A stretch of 32,201 nucleotides of DNA from Desulfurellaceae bacterium bin18 (GCA_002238415.1 MPMI01000051.1:1-32201); one strand, 5' to 3'; shown: positions 16,263 to 23,746, counted from the first letter of the stretch. Notes: generated by a model not told the origin, from the letters alone. Translations and numbers: made by a program.

Positions 16263-16497
16263 GGTTTGAACTCCGATCGGGAAAAGCGTTGTGGATTGTT
16301 ACCTTGTCCGTAAGTGTAATCACCCGCAATACGCGATTGTTCAGCTCGGGAACCGCCCCCCAAAAGCGGAACCGATTGTTTTCCTGCGGTTCACTTCGGA
16401 TCGGGCTTTCGACTATTTGAATACACCATTCTTTTTTCAGATACGGGCGTTTCCGCAAGACTTCGTTCTCAAAATAGTCGGTGAATTTATATTTCAT
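16240..16497 (-). CDS. Small protein paired with DUF2283
   Basis: 85-residue basic protein (YFENEVLRKRPYLKKEWCIQIVE, then RFRFWGAVPELNNRVLRVITLTDKVTIHNAFPD). The pattern of a short helix, a conserved Trp-Cys and a strand ending in NAFPDR resembles small DUF4258-like or RelE-like proteins often found beside DUF2283, but I cannot fix the family. No Shine-Dalgarno sequence is evident. It overlaps the DUF2283 gene by 23 bases and the two are surely co-translated. A toxin/antitoxin role is a hypothesis. Confidence 0.7.
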   Translation of the reverse strand: MKYKFTDYFENEVLRKRPYLKKEWCIQIVESPIRSEPQENNRFRFWGAVPELNNRVLRVITLTDKVTIHNAFPDRSSNHEADISS

Positions 16498-16641
16498 CTA
16501 ATGGCTGAACTGAGCCACATCTGGCAGCACATAGACTCTGATGAGTTATTATCGATCTAAATCTGTCCCTTAATTTAGCGGATGACAGATTCTAGGCTTA
16601 GCTTACAGCATGAAGAAGAAATGACTATGAGGTTGACAATA

Positions 16642-17574
16642 TCACTGAATCCCTTGACCTAGTGCTTCATTTCCTGTCTCACTGGAAACAACCCCATTAA
16701 ATTTGCATGCAAGTGAGAGGAAGTTGTCCAGGTTTTGTAGATCCATTCCGTACTCCGAGACGTCACTGGGATGGATCACAACCGTGAGTTTCGGACAGAA
16801 TGTAGATTCTGCACTTGCGGCAATGAAGGACCGTATTATTTCTATTGCAATTTCTTCTCTTGTCTGTGGTAGGCGAGTTGGACCGGTACCCAAAATTGGT
16901 ATTGATAGATTCCCATGACTCCCACGAGTCCTGACAAAATCCCAGAGCCCTGCCAGAGCTTGACGTAGATTGTCAAGAGAACCTGACGCATTACCATGTT
17001 CGTTCAAATCTGAAATTGCTACGAGATAAGCTGAATGATCTTTCGATGGTGAGACATGGATGGTCTCACCGAATCGGTATCTTTTCGATTTGCCACGACG
17101 ATCGCCGCTGAGATTTTCCAATGGAGTAATCGTTTCGAGCTGTCCCGTAACCACGTTATCGAGGGCTCTCCAGTTAGAGTAAAAACGCGATGTGAACTGT
17201 CCTTGGAGGCTCTCCGGTGAGATCAAATCAGGAGAAAGCTCAATATCAAATGTTGTGTTTGTGCTGATAACCCATGCTCCTTTCTGACGGAACAAGTCTT
17301 TGATCTTGATTTCAATCTGAATATCGCGATTTTTCAGCGGATAACAATAGGATAGGCGAGGCCAGCTACGGTATGCCCCAATAAGAATCCCGGAGGCACA
17401 GAATAGCATCCATTGAGTCTTAAGCCAGGATGAGAACTCTGGTAATTGAGAGAAGTAATCCAAAATTGATACGAGAATCCAAAGTGCACCAAACGCCTCA
17501 AGTACGGAAAGAATCAACCTCCAGTTAAAGAAAGATTTCAGATACAGCTGTGTATAGTATACAAAGGGGTCCAT
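16642..17574 (-). CDS. Membrane-anchored macro-domain protein, ThsA-like (type II Thoeris effector)
   Basis: 310-residue protein with two predicted membrane helices near the N-terminus (about 19-39 and 52-68), then a soluble macro domain (about 88-275). The macro domain holds a NTTFDI strand and the glycine-rich SIPILGTGPTRLP loop that normally contacts ADP-ribose. The start at the ATG at 17572-17574 is one base after the TIR gene stop; a longer frame to 17709 would overlap that gene. The pair TIR plus TM-macro is the layout of type II Thoeris, where TIR-made ADP-ribose derivatives activate the membrane effector. Codon and base use is AT-rich compared with the flanks, suggesting transfer. Confidence 0.75.
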   Translation of the reverse strand: MDPFVYYTQLYLKSFFNWRLILSVLEAFGALWILVSILDYFSQLPEFSSWLKTQWMLFCASGILIGAYRSWPRLSYCYPLKNRDIQIEIKIKDLFRQKGAWVISTNTTFDIELSPDLISPESLQGQFTSRFYSNWRALDNVVTGQLETITPLENLSGDRRGKSKRYRFGETIHVSPSKDHSAYLVAISDLNEHGNASGSLDNLRQALAGLWDFVRTRGSHGNLSIPILGTGPTRLPQTREEIAIEIIRSFIAASAESTFCPKLTVVIHPSDVSEYGMDLQNLDNFLSLACKFNGVVSSETGNEALGQGIQ

Positions 17575-17575
17575 C

Positions 17576-18079
17576 TCAGAGTCCAAGCCCCTGATACACG
17601 GCCTCTCGGTAATAGAAAGGCCCAGTTTTTCCTTGGTAGCGAAACCCCAGATGTTGTTGAGTCCAGTCTTCGAGAGCGTGTTCAATAATGTGAGCGTTGA
17701 AACTAACATGGACGGCTAATTGGGATTTGAGTAAGGGAGGGCAACGCGATTCGTCCATGAAGCGCAAGCCGTTCAGGTTAACGACGATAATGGGTAGGTC
17801 CCTTGTTACCGCTTGTTCAATCTCCCAACGAACAAACTTGTAGAGAAATCTGGTACGTTCTCCTGCCAAGAGGATAAAAGATTTTGAATTTCGTAGTCTA
17901 TCCGCTAACTGCCTTTTTATTGATGATTCCAGGCTCGTGTCAGATGCTGTATTCAGGTCGTGCGCGTCATAGAAATTGAAAGACGTCATATCACTCTGTT
18001 TCCACGCGCGCATCAACCAATAGTAGTGAATATCATTGTCACCATCGAAGGAAACGTAAGTTTTGTTTCTATAGGGCAC
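17576..18079 (-). CDS. TIR-like protein, ThsB-like (Thoeris sensor)
   Basis: 167-residue TIR-like (DUF1863-type) protein. Seen: the first strand KTYVSFDGDNDIHYYWLMRAWKQ, FNFYDAHDLN, the SKSFILLAGERT strand and KFVRWEIEQAV, where Glu86 (or Glu88) is the candidate NAD-cleaving catalytic glutamate, and then LPIIVVNLNGLR. Translation probably begins at the GTG at 18077-18079, with GAGGAG upstream. It is a lone TIR domain with no membrane segment. With the adjacent membrane/macro gene it forms a two-gene unit. By family knowledge it would sense infection and make a nucleotide signal. Confidence 0.8.
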   Translation of the reverse strand: MPYRNKTYVSFDGDNDIHYYWLMRAWKQSDMTSFNFYDAHDLNTASDTSLESSIKRQLADRLRNSKSFILLAGERTRFLYKFVRWEIEQAVTRDLPIIVVNLNGLRFMDESRCPPLLKSQLAVHVSFNAHIIEHALEDWTQQHLGFRYQGKTGPFYYREAVYQGLGL

Positions 18080-18119
18080 TCCCTATCTCCTCTCTAAGTC
18101 CACCTTGTAGACTTGACAC

Positions 18120-19385
18120 TTATAACATCTCGTAAAAACTCCCCTCGCCCGGAACGAACAAGCGGCTGTAAAACCGCAGGGCGTATGAATCGGTCATACC
18201 GGCGAGAAAGTCGCAGATGACCCGTTTGCGGGCAGCCTCGTCGCCGTTGAGCAGCGCGTTTTCATAGTGCTCGCCGTGGTCTTCGGGGAAGAGACCGATG
18301 GACTCCTGGCCCTGGTCGAGCACGGCAAACAGGCGCTGGAGGACTTCTTTGCCCTTATGGCCGAGTGTGGTCACACGCGGATTATTGATGACCTTGTACG
18401 ACTCGAACGCCTTGAGGGCTTCGATGCGCACCCGGTTGGGAAAATCGGTATCAATCAGACCGTGGGATTGGTGAGCAACCGGACTGACGAATTCATGAAT
18501 GAGATCACGGATCAGCATTTTTCTGCCGGCCCGAAGAGAGCGCTGTTCGAGCTGTTCGAGCCGGTCGGCAATCCAGGTCAGTTCCCGGTGGACGGTGCTT
18601 TCATCGATGCTTCGTCCCCAGGCGGTCAGCTTTGCATTGACCGCCCGTACCACGCGCGCCGGCGGAAGACGGCGCAGGTCGGCCGGGGCGAGTAGGCCGG
18701 CTTTGAGACTGTCCTCCAGGTCGTGCACGGAATAGGCGATGTCATCCGCCACATCCATGATTTGGCACTCAAGGCTGGGCTGCGGCCCGCTGCCGGTCTG
18801 GCGGACAATGGCCTCGACGAGGGCGCGGTCTGCGGCGTAAAAGCCTTTGACCGGACCCTGGGGCGCGTTGGTTATCGCGCTTGCGTCGATGCAGGTTTTG
18901 TATTTGAGAATCCCGTCCAGGGTTTGATAGGTCAGATTCAGGCCGGCATAGTCGGCGTGCTTGTGTTCAAGACGGGTCACAATGCGCAAGGTCTGCGCGT
19001 TGCCCTCAAAGCCACCATGCGCCCGCATGAGTTGATGCAGCGTCCGCTCGCCGTTATGGCCAAAGGGCGGATGGCCCAGGTCGTGCGCCAGACAGACCGC
19101 CTCGACCAAGTCCGGGTCGGCTCCCAGAGTCAGGGCAATGCCCTTGGCAATTTGAGCGACTTCGAGAGAGTGGGTGAGGCGGGTCCGAAAAAAATCTCCC
19201 TCGTAGATGCCGAAAACCTGGGTCTTGCCCTGTAAACGCCGAAACGCCGCCGAGTGGATAATCCGGGCGCGGTCATGCTCAAACTCCGACCGCCGGTCCG
19301 TTGCGGTCCGTGCCGGCTCCGGCGTATGGCGGACCGCGTCTGAAGCGCGCGCTGGCGTCACCATATCCTCATGTTCCGTTTGCAT
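18120..19385 (-). CDS. Deoxyguanosinetriphosphate triphosphohydrolase-like protein (HD domain)
   Basis: 421-residue HD-superfamily dNTP triphosphohydrolase, releasing deoxynucleoside and triphosphate. The metal site is complete: His72 in RLTHSLEVAQIAKG, His101-Asp102 in CLAHDLGHPPFGHNGE and the Asp214/Asp215 pair in ADDIAYSVHD. The N-terminal FRRLQGKTQVF motif is also typical. Length fits the short bacterial dGTPase type. GC content is like the surrounding chromosome, unlike the defence pair next to it, so it is probably a housekeeping enzyme. No good ribosome site is visible; the ATG at 19364 (MVTPARAS) is an alternative start. Confidence 0.92.
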   Translation of the reverse strand: MQTEHEDMVTPARASDAVRHTPEPARTATDRRSEFEHDRARIIHSAAFRRLQGKTQVFGIYEGDFFRTRLTHSLEVAQIAKGIALTLGADPDLVEAVCLAHDLGHPPFGHNGERTLHQLMRAHGGFEGNAQTLRIVTRLEHKHADYAGLNLTYQTLDGILKYKTCIDASAITNAPQGPVKGFYAADRALVEAIVRQTGSGPQPSLECQIMDVADDIAYSVHDLEDSLKAGLLAPADLRRLPPARVVRAVNAKLTAWGRSIDESTVHRELTWIADRLEQLEQRSLRAGRKMLIRDLIHEFVSPVAHQSHGLIDTDFPNRVRIEALKAFESYKVINNPRVTTLGHKGKEVLQRLFAVLDQGQESIGLFPEDHGEHYENALLNGDEAARKRVICDFLAGMTDSYALRFYSRLFVPGEGSFYEML

Positions 19386-19572
19386 GGCATTGAAGTCTCG
19401 GACCTCGGCTTTCGGCTCATTATTCCTTCACGTTCCGTGTGCGTTACTCCAAGGCTGGAAACAGCGCCTCCATCCTACACTATTCAATAGGACCGTTCAC
19501 GGGGTGCGGCTGTGGCAAATCCGGCCGACCTATGCTCTAATTCCGGCTTCAATTCAGTTCCGGGAGGTTGGT

Positions 19573-20742
19573 ATGGAAACAGAAACCCTGAAAGACAAAA
19601 CAGCCATCGTTGGCATTGGTCACACCGAATACTCAAAAGATTCGGGCCGCAGCGAAATGAGCCTGGCGGTCGAAGCCATACGCAACGCGATTGCCGACGC
19701 CGGACTCAAGCCGAGCGATATAGACGGTATCGCCAAGTTCTCCATGGATAATAACGACCCGGTCGATATCGCGGCAAACCTGGGTATCCCGGAACTGCGT
19801 TTTTACGCGGAAGCGCCCTACGGCGGCGGGGGCGGGCCGGTCGGCTCGATTCTGCTCGGAGCCATGGCCGTGGCCACCGGCATGGCCAATTGCGTGATCG
19901 CCTTCCGGGCCATGAACGAACGCTCGGGCCGTGGGACGCCACGCTTCGGACGCGCCGCTGTTCGCAGGGGGGCGTCCGGTGTGGGTGCCTACCTCGAACC
20001 CTACGGTCTCTTCAGCCCGGCTCAGATGGTTGCCCTGGCCGCACGCCGGCATATGCATTTATACGGCACTAAGAGCGCAGACTTTGGCGCTATCTCAGTC
20101 GCCTGTCGGACGCATGCCCAGACTAATCCTAACGCGGTCATGCGCGGCCGGCCTATCACCATTGAAGACCACCAAAGCTCGCGCATGATTGCCGACCCTC
20201 TCCATTTGCTGGACTGCTGTCTGGAAACCGACGGTGGGGCCGCGGTGGTGATTACCTCAGTCGAGCGGGCAAAAAACGGCCCGCACAAACCCGCTTATAT
20301 TATGGGCGGGGCCTTTGGGGCGGGCGAGTGGAATACCCAGCGGGTGGTGAAGAACGTTGAGAAAGCCGAAACGGAATCCACCGTGACCGGCAAAGCCCTG
20401 TTTGCCCGGGCCGGGATAGCGCACAGCGACGTGGATGTGTGTTTTGTGTATGACCATTTCACCCCGCTGGTCCTCATGGCGATTGAGGAACTGGGCTTCT
20501 GCAAACGCGGCGAGGGGGGAGACTTTGTGTCTGACGGCAAGCTGTTGTGGCCGCATGGCGGGCTGCCGCTCAACACCAGTGGCGGCAACCTGTCCGAGGG
20601 CTATATTCACGGCATGGAAAATGTGGTGGAAGCCGTGCGTCAACTGCGTGGGCAAGCTATTAACCAGGTCCCGGATGCCGAGGTGGCCTTCGTCTCCTCA
20701 GGCAATGGAGTGCCCACGACCGCGATGCTGCTCCATCGCTAG
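19573..20742 (+). CDS. Thiolase-like protein without the nucleophilic Cys
   Basis: 389-residue thiolase-superfamily protein starting at an ATG with a GGGAGG ribosome site; the same frame is open back to 19207 but overlaps dGTPase. The fold is clear from KTAIVGIGHTEYS, LDCCLETDGGAAVVITS, VYDHFTPL and the C-terminal HGGLPLNTSGGNLSEGYIHGM. The acyl-accepting Cys of true thiolases is replaced by a run of glycines (84-88, PYGGGGGPVG). This is a feature of the lipid-transfer/Ltp2-like branch, some of which are retro-aldolases working with DUF35 or MaoC-like partners. A MaoC gene follows about 330 bases later. Function is probably cleavage or transfer on a CoA ester; the exact role is unknown. Confidence 0.85.
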   Translation: METETLKDKTAIVGIGHTEYSKDSGRSEMSLAVEAIRNAIADAGLKPSDIDGIAKFSMDNNDPVDIAANLGIPELRFYAEAPYGGGGGPVGSILLGAMAVATGMANCVIAFRAMNERSGRGTPRFGRAAVRRGASGVGAYLEPYGLFSPAQMVALAARRHMHLYGTKSADFGAISVACRTHAQTNPNAVMRGRPITIEDHQSSRMIADPLHLLDCCLETDGGAAVVITSVERAKNGPHKPAYIMGGAFGAGEWNTQRVVKNVEKAETESTVTGKALFARAGIAHSDVDVCFVYDHFTPLVLMAIEELGFCKRGEGGDFVSDGKLLWPHGGLPLNTSGGNLSEGYIHGMENVVEAVRQLRGQAINQVPDAEVAFVSSGNGVPTTAMLLHR

Positions 20743-20762
20743 CCTGCGATAGCGCGGTCCTT

Positions 20763-20966
20763 CTATGTCTCTGTCGCCCTGGCAAGAATCGATTGATAGC
20801 CGGGGCACTCGCGGACTGGCAGACGCGGATACTTGGGATAACGAGTGTCCGTTTCAGACCGTCCGCAATAATAGAAGCGGGAGCCCTTGCCACTCACAAT
20901 CTCGCGGGTGTGCTGGCAGGAGGCGCACAAGCCGGTCTCTGGAGGCGGGGGCACGTCTTGGGTCAT
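20763..20966 (-). CDS. Small four-cysteine protein (putative zinc ribbon)
   Basis: 67-residue protein from the ATG at 20964-20966 with CxxC at Cys14/Cys17, Cys34 and Cys54. The body GSRFYYCGRSETDTRYPKYPRLPVRECPGY resembles short conserved proteins with spaced cysteines that I have seen annotated as hypothetical. The four cysteines could bind one zinc or iron. It lies opposite to the thiolase-like and MaoC genes, in the gap between them. No strong ribosome site is seen, and a longer frame to 21014 exists. Confidence 0.6.
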   Translation of the reverse strand: MTQDVPPPPETGLCASCQHTREIVSGKGSRFYYCGRSETDTRYPKYPRLPVRECPGYQSILARATET

Positions 20967-21069
20967 TGTGGAGAGCCTACAGGCCGCTCTTCCCCTTGAC
21001 AACACGACACTCAAGACAATAGGGAAAGAACACGATTTTGCACCCGTTTCGTACAGAAAGGAGTCATAT

Positions 21070-21528
21070 ATGACAGCCCGAAAAGTAGACTATAACGACG
21101 TCAAATCCCTGGTTGGTCAGGAACTCGGCGTCTCGGATTGGCATCTCGTCACCCAGGAAGAAATCAACGCCTTTGCCGAGTGTACCCATGATCACCAGTG
21201 GATTCACCTTGACGTCGAGCGTGCCAAAAAAGAGTCGCCCTTTGGCGGTCCGGTTGCCCACGGATATTATACCCTCTCGTTAGCGCCGTATTTCATGGAT
21301 CAGATCTGGGCGGTGCAGGGCATTAAAATGGGCGTGAACTACGGGCTGAATAAACTCCGCTTTCCGTCGCCTGTCCCGGTCGGCAAAAAGGTACGGGCGC
21401 GTGCTACTCTGAACAATGTGGAAGATGTGACTGGCGGCCTGCAAGTCGCAGTCGGTCTGACGTTTGAGGTGGAAGAGAGCAGTAAGCCGGCGTGTGTGGC
21501 CGAGGGCGTGTACCGCTTCTACGCCTAG
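21070..21528 (+). CDS. MaoC-family (R)-hydratase/dehydratase
   Basis: 152-residue hot-dog-fold hydratase starting at an ATG with an AAGGAGT ribosome site. The catalytic Asp-His of the hydratase-2 motif is present in ECTHDHQWIHLDVERA, and the SPFGGPVAHGYYTLSL helix is typical of the NodN/MaoC branch. It would add or remove water on an enoyl-CoA. It lies downstream of the thiolase-like gene on the same strand and may serve the same acyl-CoA pathway. The small antisense gene separates them, so co-transcription is unproven. Confidence 0.92.
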   Translation: MTARKVDYNDVKSLVGQELGVSDWHLVTQEEINAFAECTHDHQWIHLDVERAKKESPFGGPVAHGYYTLSLAPYFMDQIWAVQGIKMGVNYGLNKLRFPSPVPVGKKVRARATLNNVEDVTGGLQVAVGLTFEVEESSKPACVAEGVYRFYA

Positions 21529-21535
21529 TTAGGGG

Positions 21536-21580
21536 CAACCCACCCCGCCGCTGACGCGGCCCCCCTCCCAAGAGGGGATT
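21536..21580 (+). repeat. Interspersed GC-rich repeat, copy C
   Basis: Forward copy: AACCCACCCCGCCGCT, GACGCGGC, CCCCCTCCCAAGAGGGGATT, lying just after the MaoC stop. It matches copy A closely at both ends and forms an inverted pair with copy D, spanning 219 bases. Confidence 0.65.
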
Positions 21581-21591
21581 ACATATTAAGG

Positions 21592-21625
21592 TTGACGGTT
21601 CTTCCCCGTGGGGAAGAACCGTCAA
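21592..21625. repeat. Perfect 16-bp inverted repeat (hairpin)
   Basis: Arms TTGACGGTTCTTCCCC and GGGGAAGAACCGTCAA are exact reverse complements around a two-base spacer (GT). The stem is long and stable but no T-run follows on either strand, so it is not a classical terminator. It sits between repeat copies C and D. It could be a mobile-element core, a transcript stabiliser between the convergent genes, or a protein-binding site. Confidence 0.8.
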
Positions 21626-21710
21626 GAAAGCAGACCTTCTGGGGCAAGGCAAAGGCGCAGAGACAGGTTTTGCCCATCAGATCTGCACGGATGAGGGCGG
21701 GGCCTCTTTG

Positions 21711-21754
21711 TTATCCCCTCCTTGGAGGGGTGGCCGAAGGCCGGGGTGGGTTCC
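21711..21754 (-). repeat. Interspersed GC-rich repeat, copy D
   Basis: Reverse-orientation copy: TTATCCCCTCCTTGGAGGGG, TGGCCGAAGGCC, GGGGTGGGTTCC. The internal GGCC GAA GGCC hairpin and the CCCCTCC/GGAGGGG inverted arms are both intact. With copy C it makes a 219-base element with inverted ends. Confidence 0.65.
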
Positions 21755-21833
21755 GGCCTTACGGCCCGGCTTCCGTCACGCTTCGACAACCCAACGGCCA
21801 AAACGCTCTGGAGTGGGCCATCAGGTCAGCCCC

Positions 21834-22904
21834 TCACTCGTCCTCCTGCCGCTGTAGGCGTTCCGCGTATTTCCGGTATAAGCCCCGAAACTGATGGTAG
21901 GTAAGGCCGAGTCGCTCGGCGGTCTTTTTCTGATTATACCGCGTCGCGCGCAGTCCGTTTGCCAGCAGCCGGCACTCGAACTCCTGTACTGCCTGGGTAA
22001 AGGGCATGGGAGAAGCGCTCTCATCAGTGGGTACTGTCCGAGGGGAGACGGCTGCTTCCTCCTCTCGTTCCTCTGACGCCTGGGGAGCGGGCTGAAACGG
22101 GGTCTGAAACGGGTCGAGTACGATGTCGGCCTCACGAATCAGGCTCGTATCCGCACGATAGACTGCGCGCTCAACCACATTTTTCAATTCTCTGACATTG
22201 CCCGGCCAGGGATAATTATCCAGAACGGCCCGCGCGGCGTCACTGAACTGCGGCACGTCTTCCCGTCCCAACTCGAAGGCCATTCGCACGGCAAAGTGGT
22301 CGGTGAGGAGCACAATATCCTCAGGCCGCTCACGCAGGGGCGGAAGAAAAAGCACCTCAAAAGACAGCCGGTCGAGCAGGTCGGCTCTGAATTGCCCGCG
22401 TGCGGCGAGCACCTTGAGGTCGGCATTGGTTGCACCAATAATCCGCACATCGCTCTCAACGGGCTGCGAACTGCCGACCCGTTCAAAGCTGCCATACTCG
22501 ACCACCCGCAGGATTTTCTCCTGGGTTTCAAGCGGAATGTTTCCAATCTCATCAAGAAAGAGGGTGCCGTTGTGGGCGCTCTCAAAGCGGCCGAGGCGCT
22601 GGCGGGTTGCTCCGGTAAAAGCCCCGGCTTCATGGCCGAATAATTCGGCTTCGATCAGGCCGGGTGAGAGTGCCGCACAGTGCAGGGTGACAAAGGGCCC
22701 TTGCCATTGCTCAGACAGGTAATGCAGTCGAGCGGCGGCAAGCTCTTTGCCCGTCCCGCGCTCCCCTATTAGCAAAACCGGCCGGTTGACCCGAGCTACC
22801 TGGGATAAACGCTCCTGAAATGCCAGGAATGCTTCTGACTGTCCGAGTGCTTCCTGAGGGCCAGAAGAAGTGTCTGGAGCAAAGATAGTGGGTTTTTTCG
22901 CCAT
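21834..22904 (-). CDS. pspF: Sigma-54 activator PspF-like
   Basis: 356-residue AAA+ enhancer-binding protein from the ATG at 22902-22904. It has Walker A GERGTGKE (47-54), sigma-54-contacting GAFTGA (94-99), Walker B GTLFLDEIG (113-121), a C-terminal linker rich in Glu/Pro, and a Fis-type helix-turn-helix (YNQKKTAERLGLTYHQFRGLYRKY). It lacks an N-terminal receiver or sensor domain, as in PspF, whose activity is held down by PspA. It is divergent from pspABC with a sigma-54 promoter between them. No Shine-Dalgarno sequence is clear; the open frame extends to 23003. Confidence 0.9.
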   Translation of the reverse strand: MAKKPTIFAPDTSSGPQEALGQSEAFLAFQERLSQVARVNRPVLLIGERGTGKELAAARLHYLSEQWQGPFVTLHCAALSPGLIEAELFGHEAGAFTGATRQRLGRFESAHNGTLFLDEIGNIPLETQEKILRVVEYGSFERVGSSQPVESDVRIIGATNADLKVLAARGQFRADLLDRLSFEVLFLPPLRERPEDIVLLTDHFAVRMAFELGREDVPQFSDAARAVLDNYPWPGNVRELKNVVERAVYRADTSLIREADIVLDPFQTPFQPAPQASEEREEEAAVSPRTVPTDESASPMPFTQAVQEFECRLLANGLRATRYNQKKTAERLGLTYHQFRGLYRKYAERLQRQEDE

Positions 22905-22996
22905 ATATCGGTGTATATAGCATATTAAGAGCGAAAATAAATCTGCACTATTCTCCTTTATTTTTATAAGCATCTGAAAAGAAAAGACTTTCTGAA

Positions 22997-23012
22997 TTGG
23001 CATGCGAGATGC
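22997..23012 (+). promoter_or_regulatory. Sigma-54 (-24/-12) promoter of pspABC
   Basis: The sequence TTGGCATGCGAGATGC has the invariant GG (-24) and GC (-12) dinucleotides ten bases apart and a near-consensus TTGGCA element. It lies 38 bases before the pspA start, with a GGAG ribosome site between. The adjacent divergent pspF encodes a GAFTGA activator. PspF binding sites would be expected upstream in the AT-rich stretch 22905-22990, but I could not define them. Confidence 0.8.
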
Positions 23013-23050
23013 GGTACTCCGGAGTGTATCGATAGCAAAGGAGAAGCATC

Positions 23051-23746
23051 ATGGGAATTTTCACCCGAGTCCGTGACATTATCAGCGCCAACCTCAACGC
23101 CATGCTCGATAAAGCGGAAGACCCGGAGAAGCTCATTCGGCTCATGATCAAGGAAATGGAGGATACGCTGGTTGAAATTAAAGCCTCCTGTGCCGGGGCG
23201 ATGGCTGCAAAAAAGAAAATCGAGCGTGACTGTCAAACGGTCGAGACACGGGCCAGTCAGTGGGGCGAAAAGGCCCAGCTCGCAGTCGATAAAGGGCGCG
23301 AAGACTTGGCGCGTGAGGCCCTCATGCAGAAGCGTCGCTATACTGAACGCAGCACCGGGCTGCAAAAGGAACGCGCCGAGTGTGACGCGCTGATTCGTCA
23401 GTATCAGGACGATATTACCCAGTTGGAAAATAAGCTTGGCACCGTCCGTGAAAAGCAGCGCCTGCTCATCCAGCGTCATATCCATGCCCAAAAGCGGAAA
23501 CGCGCCCAGGAAGACCTGCGCCGCCTCGACAGCTCGGAGGCGTTTGGCCGGTTTGAGCAATTTGAAAATCGGATTGAGCGCATGGAAGCGGAAGCCGACT
23601 TGGTCAACCCCGGTCCCGGTGCTGAGCGTCAACACTCGCTCGAAGAAGAGTTTGCCCGACTAGAAGGCGATGAGGAGATCGAAAAAGAGCTAGCCAGGCT
23701 CAAAGCTACGGTTGAGCAAAAGACAACCGCGCCGCCGCAGGACTAA
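23051..23746 (+). CDS. pspA: Phage shock protein A (PspA/IM30)
   Basis: 231-residue PspA of the ESCRT-III-like membrane-repair family. The N-terminal amphipathic helix (GIFTRVRDIISANLNAML) is followed by DPEKLIRLMIKEMEDTL and a long coiled coil to about residue 160. The C-terminal acidic part contains SSEAFGRFEQFENRIERMEAEAD. It binds damaged inner membrane and, by family knowledge, inhibits PspF when idle. A GGAGAAG ribosome site precedes the ATG. It is the first gene of pspABC, behind the sigma-54 promoter. Confidence 0.94.
   Translation: MGIFTRVRDIISANLNAMLDKAEDPEKLIRLMIKEMEDTLVEIKASCAGAMAAKKKIERDCQTVETRASQWGEKAQLAVDKGREDLAREALMQKRRYTERSTGLQKERAECDALIRQYQDDITQLENKLGTVREKQRLLIQRHIHAQKRKRAQEDLRRLDSSEAFGRFEQFENRIERMEAEADLVNPGPGAERQHSLEEEFARLEGDEEIEKELARLKATVEQKTTAPPQD

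Larger units (their letters stand above)
21529..21833. other. Gene-free interval with inverted repeats
   Basis: A 305-base space between the convergent MaoC and pspF genes. No ORF here has coding character. It holds copy C and inverted copy D of the GC-rich repeat, with a perfect 16-bp hairpin between them, annotated separately. The remaining bases show nothing I can name. Confidence 0.7.

Noticed and set aside
17575..17709. N-terminal extension of the macro-domain protein
   Set aside because: It would overlap the TIR gene by 134 bases, and the extra residues look like an out-of-frame reading of that gene.
18120..19385. dGTPase as a third member of the defence island
   Set aside because: Some dNTP hydrolases act against phage, but this gene has chromosomal base composition and a standard dGTPase sequence, so there is no reason to join it to the TIR/macro pair.
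19207..19572. N-terminal extension of the thiolase-like protein
   Set aside because: It overlaps the dGTPase gene on the opposite strand and precedes a proper start with GGGAGG at 19573.
21592..21625. The long hairpin as a Rho-independent terminator
   Set aside because: No T-run follows the stem on either strand.
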